The notes under the pieces were generated by a model. The model ran no database searches. It had not been told where the DNA came from and saw only the letters and a list, made by a program, of their open reading frames with translations. Below are positions 27,239 through 35,121 of a DNA stretch of 40,614 nucleotides, piece by piece (positions within the stretch are counted from its first letter, which is position 1; each line of letters begins with the position of its first letter). The stretch covers positions 1-40,614 of the forward strand of contig NZ_SCFN01000032.1 in assembly GCF_004138285.1 (NCBI RefSeq), read 5' to 3'. Made by a program: the position numbers and the translations under genes. The stretch comes from Gottfriedia acidiceleris (GTDB taxonomy: Bacteria; Bacillota; Bacilli; Bacillales; Bacillaceae_G).

Positions 27239-27763
27239 GTGAATACAAAGGAGGAATCTAACCTGAGCGAACTTGAACTGATTAATACATACAAAAACGA
27301 GCTTCAAAATTACTCTTCGGAACAGTTAAGGTATAAATCTGAAGAGGCGGTTTGGTCTATTGGTCAAATGTATGACCATTTAATTATTTGTGCCCATGAA
27401 TATCTCGATAGCATGGAAACTTGTACCACATTAAATGATGAACAACCCTTTGGGAAAACGGAATTTGGTGAGCATTTATATAAGATTGGGGGATTTCCAC
27501 CAATTAAAATTAAATTACCAGATGAACTAAATGATCCACCTAATAATTCAGATAGTAAGGACGAGCTGATCAGCAGAATCGATCAAGTCATTCTAAGGTT
27601 GAGCCATTGGGAATCGAAAGTGGATAATATAAACCCAAATTATAAAGTCAAGCATGGAGGGTTCGGCTGGCTAAATGCAAGGGAATGGTATGATTTGGTT
27701 TATATGCATTTTCGTCATCACTTGCGTCAAAAAAGTGAGTTAGAACAAAGGCTTGTTAAGTGA
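27239..27763 (+). CDS. DinB-like (DinB_2/YfiT-type) four-helix protein
   Basis: Member of the DinB/YfiT metal-binding four-helix-bundle superfamily. Many of its members are putative metal-dependent thiol transferases or hydrolases, and the function here is unknown. Visible hallmarks are WSIGQMYDHLIICAHEYLDSM with the first metal-type histidine in MYDHL, and the C-terminal MHFRHHLRQKSELEQRL with the paired histidines. The outer frame opens with GTG at 27239 but has no ribosome site. The strong AAAGGAGGA at 27248-27255 lies inside it and points to a CTG at 27263 as the likely true start, seven bases downstream, giving 166 aa. A CTG start is rare, so I give the outer limit. No cysteine-rich or secretion features. 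Stands alone. Confidence 0.75.
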   Translation: MNTKEESNLSELELINTYKNELQNYSSEQLRYKSEEAVWSIGQMYDHLIICAHEYLDSMETCTTLNDEQPFGKTEFGEHLYKIGGFPPIKIKLPDELNDPPNNSDSKDELISRIDQVILRLSHWESKVDNINPNYKVKHGGFGWLNAREWYDLVYMHFRHHLRQKSELEQRLVK

Positions 27764-27918
27764 CGGGCCTCAGGTGTGTCTTTTGAATGCATTCTTTAAA
27801 CTAACCGAAATGATAATTTTTATAAATTTAGTTTTTATTATTTTACGAAGAAATAAGGATTTTAAATAGATAAAAAAATAGATAAAACAAAAAGACAAAT
27901 AATAATAGGGGATGAACA

Positions 27919-28497
27919 ATGAATAAAAATCGGTTGGAAGCTTTTAGTGACGGTGTACTTGCTATCATTATTACAATTATGGTCCTAGAGATTAAGATTC
28001 CCCACAGTCCGGATATACATGACTTAATACAACTTTTCCCAACCTTTCTTAGTTATTTACTTAGTTTCATTTATGTAGGTATTTACTGGAACAACCATCA
28101 TCATATGATACACACTATTCAAAAGGTGACAGGATCAATAATGTGGGCAAATCTTCATTTGCTTTTCTGGTTATCCTTAATTCCTTTTGCTTCTGGTTGG
28201 ATGGGAGAAAACCATTATAAGCCTTATCCGACAATGCTTTATGGGGTAATACTCTTAATGGCCGCAATAGCTTACTTCATATTACAAGGTATAATTATCC
28301 AAAAAGAGGGAAAGAATTCAAAGTTAAAACAGGCTGTAGGTAACGATTGGAAGGGAAAAGCTTCAGTGGTTTGTTACTTATCTGGAGTTTGCACCTCTTT
28401 GATTTGGCCTTGGTTCGCTCAAATAATTTATGTAATCGTTGCAATTATGTGGTTATTACCGGACCGTCGAATAGAGAAAGTTATGCAAAGTAAGTAA
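27919..28497 (+). CDS. TMEM175-family potassium channel protein (DUF1211)
   Basis: Predicted membrane channel of the bacterial TMEM175 family, which conducts K+ with modest selectivity. The 192-aa product has about six helices. The diagnostic first-helix motif is NRLEAFSDGVLAIIITIMVLE (residues 4-24), containing FSDG. Further family features: SFIYVGIYWNNHHHMIH near 50-67 and LLFWLSLIPFASGWMGENHY near 82-101. ATG follows AATAGGGGATGAAC. The gene is alone, though a c-di-AMP riboswitch, an element class usually tied to K+ and osmotic control, begins about 650 bp downstream of it. Family call is firm; ion specificity in this organism is inferred. Confidence 0.9.
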   Translation: MNKNRLEAFSDGVLAIIITIMVLEIKIPHSPDIHDLIQLFPTFLSYLLSFIYVGIYWNNHHHMIHTIQKVTGSIMWANLHLLFWLSLIPFASGWMGENHYKPYPTMLYGVILLMAAIAYFILQGIIIQKEGKNSKLKQAVGNDWKGKASVVCYLSGVCTSLIWPWFAQIIYVIVAIMWLLPDRRIEKVMQSK

Positions 28498-28564
28498 ACA
28501 AGTTGTTTTTTTACAATGATTTTGTTTTAAATTAATGACTTTATAAAAAGTGAGGGAGTTAATT

Positions 28565-28915
28565 ATGATGATAAAAGGTTTCGGGGGAATATTTTGGAGG
28601 ACTAAAAATCTGGATGCTTTAAAAAATTGGTACAGTAAAGTATTGAATGTTGAAATAGAAAATTGGAATGGGACTATTATTAAACCCGATTCTGAAAATG
28701 AAACGATCTTTTCTTTCTTTACTGAAGATGACAGTTATTTCCCATCAGAACAGCAAGTGATGTTAAATTTTCAAGTTTATAATCTAGACGAGATGATTAA
28801 GCATCTTGAACAAGTGGGTGTACCTCTTGCAAAGGAAAAAGAGATTAGTGATTATGGTAAGTTTGTTTGGATTAAAGATCCAGAAGGTAGATTGGTTGAA
28901 CTTTGGGAAAAATAA
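28565..28915 (+). CDS. VOC-superfamily (glyoxalase/bleomycin-resistance-like) protein
   Basis: Small cytosolic protein of the vicinal-oxygen-chelate fold, a group including glyoxalases, dioxygenases and antibiotic-binding proteins; specific activity unknown. The 116-aa product shows paired beta-alpha-beta-beta-beta units: GGIFWRTKNLDALKNWYSKV at the start, FQVYNLDEMIKHLEQVGVPL in the middle, and the typical end FVWIKDPEGRLVELWEK with the conserved metal-type Glu. I chose ATG at 28565 after GAGGGAG; an upstream GTG at 28550 overlaps that site. It is followed by a strong terminator. Single-domain VOC proteins normally dimerise. Confidence 0.85.
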   Translation: MMIKGFGGIFWRTKNLDALKNWYSKVLNVEIENWNGTIIKPDSENETIFSFFTEDDSYFPSEQQVMLNFQVYNLDEMIKHLEQVGVPLAKEKEISDYGKFVWIKDPEGRLVELWEK

Positions 28916-28933
28916 CCTGCGCTTGAACTTAAG

Positions 28934-28968
28934 AAAGGATTGCTGCGGCAATCCTTTTTTCTTTTTCA
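28934..28968 (+). terminator. Terminator of the VOC gene
   Basis: AAAGGATTGC (28934-28943), loop TGCG, GCAATCCTTT (28948-28957), then a T-rich tract. Confidence 0.9.
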
Positions 28969-29152
28969 CGAAGTGGTGGTTTGGATTATCTAAAATCAAC
29001 TAGGAAAAGATTTTTATACTTATCATAATGGTCTTTTATTGGCCCAGTATATTTAAACAAAAGACATATTAGTTTCTTTAAGAAGTAAAATAGTTTACAA
29101 TTTAGTAGTTGAATTGTAATTTAAGTAATATACATAAAATTAAATGACCATA

Positions 29153-29326
29153 GATCGCTGAGTTCAATTGAGTGTTTCTTCTATATATAAAGGGACATTT
29201 CAATTTTGAAGCGGGGGAACCAATTTTTGTGCAATTGTACTTTGGGGTGAATCCTTTTTAGGTAGGGCTACTTTTTAGGTCCGAATCCGACAGCTAACCT
29301 CGTAGGCGTGTAGGGAGAAGGTTTCC
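29153..29326 (+). ncRNA. c-di-AMP riboswitch (ydaO/yuaA class)
   Basis: The core matches the ydaO consensus that I recall: GCGGGGGAACCAAT at 29211-29224, GGGGTGAATCC at 29244-29254, TAGGTAGGGCTAC at 29259-29271, CCGAATCCGACAGCTAACCT at 29281-29300 and CGTAGGCGT after it. The 5' part includes ATCGCTGAG near 29154. This class binds cyclic di-AMP and usually turns expression off by termination. A strong terminator follows at 29343-29374. The next gene encodes only a 56-aa membrane peptide. Limits are approximate to about 10 nt. Confidence 0.93.
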
Positions 29327-29342
29327 AAAATGATGTCTTATT

Positions 29343-29374
29343 AAGGCACTGGAGATTTTCCCAGTGTCTTTTTT
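29343..29374 (+). terminator. Expression-platform terminator of the c-di-AMP riboswitch
   Basis: AAGGCACTGG (29343-29352) pairs with CCAGTGTCTT (29361-29370) with one wobble, followed by T residues. It lies directly between the aptamer and the small gene, as expected for transcription control. Confidence 0.88.
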
Positions 29375-29426
29375 GCATTCAATTTTGATAAATGAAGAAG
29401 TAAGTGGGGGTTATGAGGTGCTAGAA

Positions 29427-29597
29427 ATGTATATATTTGGTGGGATTCTTATTTTAACTATGTTAATGGCAGCATTTATGACTCGTAAGGATTCTGTAGT
29501 AGATGATGAAAATGGAAAAGATAGATGTGGAAAGTCAGGGAATAGGAAGAGAATCGTTAGAGAGAGAAAATCAGGTAAAGTCGTGAGAATAGATTGA
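29427..29597 (+). CDS. Small single-span membrane peptide under a c-di-AMP riboswitch
   Basis: I do not recognise a family. The 56-aa product starts MYIFGGILILTMLMAAFMTR: one membrane helix (about residues 3-18) with a cytoplasmic-type basic end. A soluble tail rich in Lys, Arg, Asp and Gly follows (DSVVDDENGKDRCGKSGNRK, then RIVRERKSGKVVRID). The ATG at 29427 follows GAGGTG at proper spacing; a longer reading would begin inside the terminator and is rejected. It is flanked by the riboswitch terminator upstream and another terminator downstream, so it is the riboswitch's only visible target. A K+- or osmolyte-related accessory peptide is a reasonable inference from the riboswitch class, not from the protein. 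It could also be the remnant of a longer gene. Confidence 0.6.
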   Translation: MYIFGGILILTMLMAAFMTRKDSVVDDENGKDRCGKSGNRKRIVRERKSGKVVRID

Positions 29598-29656
29598 GTA
29601 TTGTAGAAGATCACGAATTAAAAATAAGTCGAGAAAACTTTTAAAACTTCCTTAAG

Positions 29657-29689
29657 AGAGTGGTCAATTAAGCCATTCTCTTTTTTTGT
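29657..29689 (+). terminator. Terminator after the small membrane peptide gene
   Basis: AGAGAGTGG (29657-29665) pairs with CCATTCTCT (29675-29683) with one wobble, followed by a long T run. It isolates the riboswitch unit from the two-component system. Confidence 0.85.
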
Positions 29690-29709
29690 AGTTAGTTTTG
29701 GTTTCTTAA

Positions 29710-29740
29710 TTCATATTTAGTTCATAATGAGTTTATATAA
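29710..29740 (+). promoter_or_regulatory. Promoter and TTCATA direct repeats of the two-component operon
   Basis: TTCATA occurs at 29710-29715 and 29721-29726, an 11-bp step, just ahead of an AT-rich -10 region (TATAAT near 29735). The same arrangement precedes the RND pump gene (31824-31840). OmpR-family regulators bind such tandem half-sites, so this is probably the autoregulatory operator of the adjacent regulator. Confidence 0.55.
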
Positions 29741-29780
29741 TATGTACATAATTATTTGTAAATGTAAGTAGGTGAATTTA

Positions 29781-30464
29781 TTGAATCATGTAAAAGTATT
29801 AGTTGTCGATGATGATGCAAATATTCGGGAGTTAATCTCTATTTTTTTAAGTGGTGAAGGCTATACGGTTATTGAGGCTGAAAATGGTCAAGAAGCATTA
29901 ACGTTACTGGAAGAAAATAATATTCAAATAGTAGTAGTTGATGTGATGATGCCTGAAGTAGATGGATATGAGCTGACAAAAGAAGTTAAAAAGTATTATG
30001 ATATTCCGATTTTAATGGTCACAGCAAAAGGTGAATCTCAAGATAAATTAAAGGGCTTTGATCTTGGGGTAGATGATTATGTTGTAAAGCCTTTTGATCC
30101 TTTGGAAATCGTAGCCCGTGTCAAAGCTCTATTAAGAAGATTTCAATTACTATCTGATAAAAATATTTTTGTAGGTAATTTAACAATTAATCAAGTTAAA
30201 TATGAAATTTCGGCGAATGATCAATCAATTACGTTACCATTAAAGGAATTCGAATTATTGTTTAAGCTCGCAAGTCAAGCTGGAAGAATTTTTACGAGGA
30301 ATGATTTGATTGAGCAAATATGGGGACTTGATTATGAAGGAGATGAACGCACAGTTGATGTGCATATAAAGAGAGTACGAGAGCGACTAAGAGAGTTAAA
30401 GGCTACAGTCGAAATCGTTACAATAAGAGGTTTAGGCTATAAATTAGAGGAAAATCACACATGA
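29781..30464 (+). CDS. OmpR/PhoB-family response regulator
   Basis: DNA-binding regulator paired with the next gene's kinase. The 227-aa product has a receiver domain with VVDDD (residues 8-12), phosphoacceptor Asp54 in VVVDVMMPEVDGYE, LMVTAKGE with the conserved threonine, and VVKPFDP with the conserved lysine. The winged-helix output domain ends ERTVDVHIKRVRERLRE and TIRGLGYKLEE. I chose TTG at 29781 because AGGTGA is placed for it; a GTG nine bases upstream overlaps that site. It overlaps the kinase gene by 4 bp (ATGA). Shared TTCATA repeats in front of this gene and the RND pump point to both as targets. Confidence 0.93.
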   Translation: MNHVKVLVVDDDANIRELISIFLSGEGYTVIEAENGQEALTLLEENNIQIVVVDVMMPEVDGYELTKEVKKYYDIPILMVTAKGESQDKLKGFDLGVDDYVVKPFDPLEIVARVKALLRRFQLLSDKNIFVGNLTINQVKYEISANDQSITLPLKEFELLFKLASQAGRIFTRNDLIEQIWGLDYEGDERTVDVHIKRVRERLRELKATVEIVTIRGLGYKLEENHT

Positions 30465-31792
30465 AAAGCATGTATACGAGATTGGTTTTAATCTTTATTT
30501 CAGTTATTTTGCTGAGTTTAGTCATTACTTTTTTTATCGCTTCAAAATACTTTATAAAACACGTTGAAACAGAAGTACAAAGTGATTTAAAAGATGTTGG
30601 TGAAAATTTTATTTCCATATACTCTAAACCAGATAATCAAAATGGAGTAGATGCGACATTACAGATTCTTAGTAAAAATTTTTATATAACACTGTATGAT
30701 GAGTCGGGTAAAATCGTTTTAAGAAATACAGCACTAAAAAAGAACAACATAAAAAAAGTACAAGTATTAAACGTACTAAACAAAAGTAATGTTCAAACAA
30801 AAGGTAATCCTTATCTCATAGGCCTCCCTTTTGAAAAGGCTGGGCATGAATATGCATTATTTATTCAGCCCAATATTGATCGTGGGTTCTTTAAAATGCG
30901 TAGAGTTTTATTTTTTAGTTTGCTTACAACATTAATAATTGGATCAGTGACATTTTTATTTGTTGCTAAGTTATTAGTAAAGCCAGTAAAAGAGCTAATT
31001 CGTGCTACAAAAGAACTGGCAAAAGGTAACTATGACGTACAAGTAACGATTAAACGTAAGGATGAAATTGGACTACTCGCTTCAAACTTTAATCTGATGA
31101 CGAATAAATTAAACAAGCTAGAAGAAATGAGAAGTGAATTTGTTTCAAATGTTTCTCATGAAATTCAATCACCGCTAACATCTATTAAAGGATTTGCAAA
31201 GGTTTTAAGAAATAAGCAATTAACTGAAGAGAAAAAGGAACATTATTTATCCATTATTGAGGCAGAGAGTGAACGTCTTTCTATGATGAGTGAAAGATTA
31301 TTAAAGCTAGCTTCATTAGATTCTGAGCAACATCCATTCCAGCCTACGACCTACAAATTAGATGAACAAATTCGAAAAATTATATTGGCATTAGAGCCAC
31401 ATTGGGAAAGTAAAAAGCTTCAATTAGTATTAAATTTACCACAAACAGAAATAGTAGCAGATCGTTTACTTCTTGAACAAGTTTGGATTAATTTACTTCA
31501 AAATGCGATTAAGTTCTCAAATATAGCTGGGTACATTAAAGTAGATATTTTGGAATTGGATCATAATATTCATGTCCTCATTAGCGATAGTGGATTAGGA
31601 ATAAGTAAGGAAGATATTGAACGGATATTTGAACGTTTTTATCAAGCAGACCGTTCTAGAAATAAAAAAGGAACTGGGCTTGGTCTTTCGATTGTTCAAA
31701 AAATTATCGAAATACATCATGGGAAAATAGAAGTTGAAAGTGGTGTTGGAAAAGGAACCAGCTTTACGATTATCCTACCGAAGAGCTTGTAA
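30461..31792 (+). CDS. Sensor histidine kinase (HAMP, HisKA, HATPase)
   Basis: Membrane sensor kinase for the preceding regulator. The 443-aa product has TM1 (about 9-28), an extracellular sensor of about 115 residues, TM2 (about 150-170), a HAMP domain (about 170-222), the dimerisation helix with FVSNVSHEIQSPLTSIKGFA (phosphorylated His233) and the ATPase domain: QVWINLLQNAIKFSN (N box), ISDSGLGISKED (G1), FERFYQADRSR and GTGLGLSIVQKII (G2). It starts within the regulator's stop codon region (ATGA). The signal is unknown. Next to an RND exporter, an envelope-acting compound (antimicrobial or surfactant) is a plausible cue. There is a 111-bp gap to the pump gene with its own promoter. Confidence 0.93.
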   Translation: MKSMYTRLVLIFISVILLSLVITFFIASKYFIKHVETEVQSDLKDVGENFISIYSKPDNQNGVDATLQILSKNFYITLYDESGKIVLRNTALKKNNIKKVQVLNVLNKSNVQTKGNPYLIGLPFEKAGHEYALFIQPNIDRGFFKMRRVLFFSLLTTLIIGSVTFLFVAKLLVKPVKELIRATKELAKGNYDVQVTIKRKDEIGLLASNFNLMTNKLNKLEEMRSEFVSNVSHEIQSPLTSIKGFAKVLRNKQLTEEKKEHYLSIIEAESERLSMMSERLLKLASLDSEQHPFQPTTYKLDEQIRKIILALEPHWESKKLQLVLNLPQTEIVADRLLLEQVWINLLQNAIKFSNIAGYIKVDILELDHNIHVLISDSGLGISKEDIERIFERFYQADRSRNKKGTGLGLSIVQKIIEIHHGKIEVESGVGKGTSFTIILPKSL

Positions 31793-31802
31793 AATTAAAA
31801 AG

Positions 31803-31855
31803 TTCAAATTATGTTCTTAATTGTTCATATTCTGTTCATATAGATTTGATAAACT
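31803..31855 (+). promoter_or_regulatory. RND pump promoter with four phased half-sites
   Basis: TTCAAA (31803), TTCTTA (31814), TTCATA (31824) and TTCATA (31835) recur every 10-11 bp. The third can act as the -35, 17 bp before TGATAA (31847-31852). Two of the four repeat the arrangement found upstream of the regulator gene. This is the predicted binding region of that regulator. Confidence 0.55.
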
Positions 31856-31903
31856 AACCACGTATTAGAATTGTAACCAATCGAAAGGGGAAATAAATAC
31901 ATT

Positions 31904-34900
31904 ATGTTTGCTGGCTTAACGAAATTAAGTTTGAAGAACACAATATCAGTTATTATTTTAAGTGTTCTTGTTTTAATAGGGGGAATTTATTCTGCCCAAA
32001 AAATACAAATTGAAACATTTCCTGATGTTTCATTTCCAGCTGTCGCAATACAGGTAGTATACCCTGGTGCATCATCTGAGGATATAGAAACTGAGGTCAC
32101 TAAACCAATCGAATCAGGTTTAATGAAGCTTGAAAACTATGATCAGTTAACAAGTACTTCAAGTGAAAATATGGCTTCAATCTTTTTGATTTATCCTTTT
32201 GGATCGGATATGGATAAGATTGAAAAAGACGTTGATAATGTAATCAATAAAACAAAGTTACCTGAAAAAGCAGAAGCGACAGTTCAACGAATTGCGATGG
32301 ATTCTGCTCCTATTTATCAAGTTGCAATTGCAAATAACGGTCAAGTAAAAGATTTGCAACAATCAATTGAAAAAGATTTACTTCCCCAAATTAAAAAAAT
32401 CACTGGCGTTAGTGATGTAAGTCTTCAAGGAACAAAAGATGAAGAAATTCAAATCGTTGTAGATAATAAAAAAGCTGAAGAAAAAGGGATTTCTTTAGAC
32501 ACTATTAAAACAGCAATTCAAGGTCTAGATTACGCAGTGCCATTAGGGTCTGTTGAGAATAATGGAAAAACAGTATCTGTTCGAATGAAAGGTACGTTAA
32601 ACTCAGTCGATCAAATCAAAAAAACAGTTTTATCTAGTGCAGCTGCCCAAAGTACACAAATGGGTACGATGACTCAGGGGGCACAACTAGGTAGAAGTGC
32701 AGGACAAGCACAAACAGTAATGCCAAAAAATGTTACTGTTGCAGACATTGCAGATGTAAAAGTAGTATCGGTTCAAGATCAAATTTCTAGATATAACGGT
32801 AAAGAAAGTTATATTTTATCTGTTTCTCAAACACAAGATTCAAATACAGCGGATGTAGCAACATCTGTTAAAAAAGAAATTAAATCATTTAAGAAAGACA
32901 ATAATGTAGAAACGCATGTCATTATGGATAACGGTAAAGAAATCGAGAAATCCGTTAGTTCTTTAATTAAAGAAGGTCTATTAGGTGCGTTATTTACAGT
33001 AGTCGTTATTCTGTTATTCTTAAGAAACATTAGAGCGACAATCATTTCAATTTTATCACTACCAATTTCAATCTTTGCAACAATATCAGTATTAAATTCA
33101 TTGGGTTATACTTTGAACATTATGACTTTAGGTGGTCTAGTTGTTGCAATTGGACGTATTGTTGATGATAGTATCGTTGTAATTGAAAATATATACAGAT
33201 GGAAACAACAAAAAGGTAATCAATATAAGAAAAAAGAAATGGCATTATATGCAACTAAAGAAGTAATTGGTGCCATTGCATCATCTACATTTGCAACTGT
33301 AGTAGTATTTTTACCTTTAGCATTTGTAAGTGGTATTATTGGAGAATTCTTTAGACCATTTGCTATTTCAGTAGTAGTTTCGATTTTAACTTCTCTAATT
33401 GTTGCGATCATTTTAATTCCAACATTAGGAGCAAAATTCTTATCAAAACCATTAAAAGAGCACAGTAATGATACTCGTTTTATGAGAGGCTACGAAAAGT
33501 TACTTCGTTCGGCATTAAAACGTAAATTGATTGTTATCTTATTATCAATCGTTTTATTAGCTGGTTCATTATCGATGATTCCTTTATTAGGATTCTCGTT
33601 CTTACCTGGTAGTGTAAATAAAACACTTCAAGTGACAGCAACTCTACCATCAAATAGTACTGTGGACCAATCAAATATAGTTGCAAAAGAATTAGAAAAA
33701 TACTTTGCAGATTCAGACCTAATTGACAGTGTACAAGCTACTGTTGGTGGTAAACGTGATTTTATGATGAATATGGATGGTGGCAAAAATAAAGCAATCT
33801 TCCAAATCAATCTAAAAGATGGAAAGAACATGGATAAAGAACTTTCAAAAATCAATAAAGAAGTTCCTTCTATTGTTGATGCGAAAGTAAAAGGTACAAC
33901 AATCACAGCAAAAGAACTTTCTCAAAATGGTCCTCCAACAGGGAACAATATTGATGTAAATTTATATTCTGCTAACTTTAATGATCTAAAAGAAGCAGCA
34001 TCAAAAATTGAAAAAGAATTAAATAGTGATGATCGTCTGAAAAATGTTTCTAATAATTTAAAAGATGTACAACCTAAATTAGAAATTACATTAAACGATA
34101 AAGCACGCGATGAAAATATTTCAATGTTCCAAGTTATGGGAGCTATTAATGAAAAAATTAACGACGTTGAAATTGGTGATTACGATTTAAACGGAGAAAC
34201 AAATAAGCTTACTGTAGGTTATAAAAATAAAGCAACTTCAAAAGAAGATATTGAAAAAATTAAATTTATGACTGCAACAGGTCCGAAAGAAGTAAAAGAT
34301 TATGTTACAATTTCTCAAAAGGATGCACCTGTTTCAATCAACCATGAAGATGGAAAAATGTATGCATCAGTAAGTGCGGTTGTAAAAGGTAAAGACACAG
34401 CAGCAATTACAAAAGAAGTAACAAATCACTTAAATAAAATTGATTTACCAAAAAGCGTTGATATGAAAATCGGCGGCGGTTTAGATATGATTACAGATGG
34501 ATTCAGTGATTTAGGATTAGCAATGGTAGTTGCTGTTGGATTAGTATTCTTAATCATGAGCATGACATTTGGTGGTTTAAGAACACCGTTTGTTATTTTA
34601 ACATCATTAATCTTTGTACCAGTCGGAGCTTTCTTAGCGTTATTTATTGGCAAGCAAACACTATCAATGAGTGCAATGATTGGACTATTAATGTTGATCG
34701 GTATTGTAGTAACGAATGCGGTTGTATTATTAGACCGTGTCGAACATAACCGTAAAAATGGATTAGATATAACTGACGCATTAATTGAGGCTTCAAAGAC
34801 AAGATTACGTCCAATCCTAATGACAGCATTAGCGACAATTCTTGCATTAGTACCAATGGCCCTTTCAAATTCAACATCTGGCTTAATTTCGAAAGGTTTA

Positions 34901-35005
34901 GCAGTAACTGTAATTGGTGGTTTAACAACTTCAACATTCTTAACACTAATCATCATTCCAGTTATTTATAAGTTAGTAAGCAAAAAGAAAAAGATTGAAG
35001 AATAA
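31904..35005 (+). CDS. swrC: RND-family efflux transporter (SwrC/AcrB type)
   Basis: Proton-driven exporter of the HAE1/AcrB family. B. subtilis SwrC (YerP) is the nearest named type, giving surfactin self-resistance and supporting swarming. The 1033-aa product has the two-fold RND layout: TM1 near residues 12-30, a large extracytoplasmic loop (about 35-330), TM2-6 (about 335-500), then TM7 and a second large loop, and TM8-12 near 845-1025. Visible motifs are FPDVSFPAVAIQVVYPGASS after TM1 and GRIVDDSIVVIENIYRWKQQ in TM4, with the paired acidic residues for proton relay. Later ones are LLGFSFLPG and, near the end, RLRPILMTALATILALVPMA. ATG follows AAAGGGGAAAT. No membrane-fusion partner gene is adjacent, as in SwrC. 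The substrate is inferred only by family. Confidence 0.9.
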   Translation: MFAGLTKLSLKNTISVIILSVLVLIGGIYSAQKIQIETFPDVSFPAVAIQVVYPGASSEDIETEVTKPIESGLMKLENYDQLTSTSSENMASIFLIYPFGSDMDKIEKDVDNVINKTKLPEKAEATVQRIAMDSAPIYQVAIANNGQVKDLQQSIEKDLLPQIKKITGVSDVSLQGTKDEEIQIVVDNKKAEEKGISLDTIKTAIQGLDYAVPLGSVENNGKTVSVRMKGTLNSVDQIKKTVLSSAAAQSTQMGTMTQGAQLGRSAGQAQTVMPKNVTVADIADVKVVSVQDQISRYNGKESYILSVSQTQDSNTADVATSVKKEIKSFKKDNNVETHVIMDNGKEIEKSVSSLIKEGLLGALFTVVVILLFLRNIRATIISILSLPISIFATISVLNSLGYTLNIMTLGGLVVAIGRIVDDSIVVIENIYRWKQQKGNQYKKKEMALYATKEVIGAIASSTFATVVVFLPLAFVSGIIGEFFRPFAISVVVSILTSLIVAIILIPTLGAKFLSKPLKEHSNDTRFMRGYEKLLRSALKRKLIVILLSIVLLAGSLSMIPLLGFSFLPGSVNKTLQVTATLPSNSTVDQSNIVAKELEKYFADSDLIDSVQATVGGKRDFMMNMDGGKNKAIFQINLKDGKNMDKELSKINKEVPSIVDAKVKGTTITAKELSQNGPPTGNNIDVNLYSANFNDLKEAASKIEKELNSDDRLKNVSNNLKDVQPKLEITLNDKARDENISMFQVMGAINEKINDVEIGDYDLNGETNKLTVGYKNKATSKEDIEKIKFMTATGPKEVKDYVTISQKDAPVSINHEDGKMYASVSAVVKGKDTAAITKEVTNHLNKIDLPKSVDMKIGGGLDMITDGFSDLGLAMVVAVGLVFLIMSMTFGGLRTPFVILTSLIFVPVGAFLALFIGKQTLSMSAMIGLLMLIGIVVTNAVVLLDRVEHNRKNGLDITDALIEASKTRLRPILMTALATILALVPMALSNSTSGLISKGLAVTVIGGLTTSTFLTLIIIPVIYKLVSKKKKIEE

Positions 35006-35015
35006 TTGATGAAGT

Positions 35016-35046
35016 GTGCCTCACATAAATAGTGGGGCACTCTTTT
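35016..35046 (+). terminator. Terminator of the RND pump gene
   Basis: GTGCCTCAC (35016-35024) pairs with GTGGGGCAC (35032-35040) with one wobble, followed by TCTTTT. Confidence 0.8.
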
Positions 35047-35080
35047 ATATTTAAAACAAAACTCTGTTAAATGAAAAACT

Positions 35081-35115
35081 AAAAAAGAGCTTAGGCACAA
35101 ACGCTGCCTAAGCTC
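35081..35115 (-). terminator. Terminator of the HesB-like gene
   Basis: GAGCTTAGGCA (35087-35097) pairs perfectly with TGCCTAAGCTC (35105-35115). On the minus strand six T follow directly. It starts 7 bp past the stop. Confidence 0.9.
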
Positions 35116-35121
35116 CTCGTA

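Noticed and set aside
29364-29426. Longer start (GTG at 29364) for the riboswitch-controlled peptide
   Set aside because: It lies inside the 3' arm of the riboswitch terminator and has no ribosome site; ATG at 29427 has one.
34426-34956. Long open frame on the minus strand inside the RND pump gene (176 aa)
   Set aside because: It is a shadow of the pump coding sequence, with no ribosome site and no recognisable domains. The other antisense frames inside glpK, inhA, tct genes and malL were rejected for the same reason.
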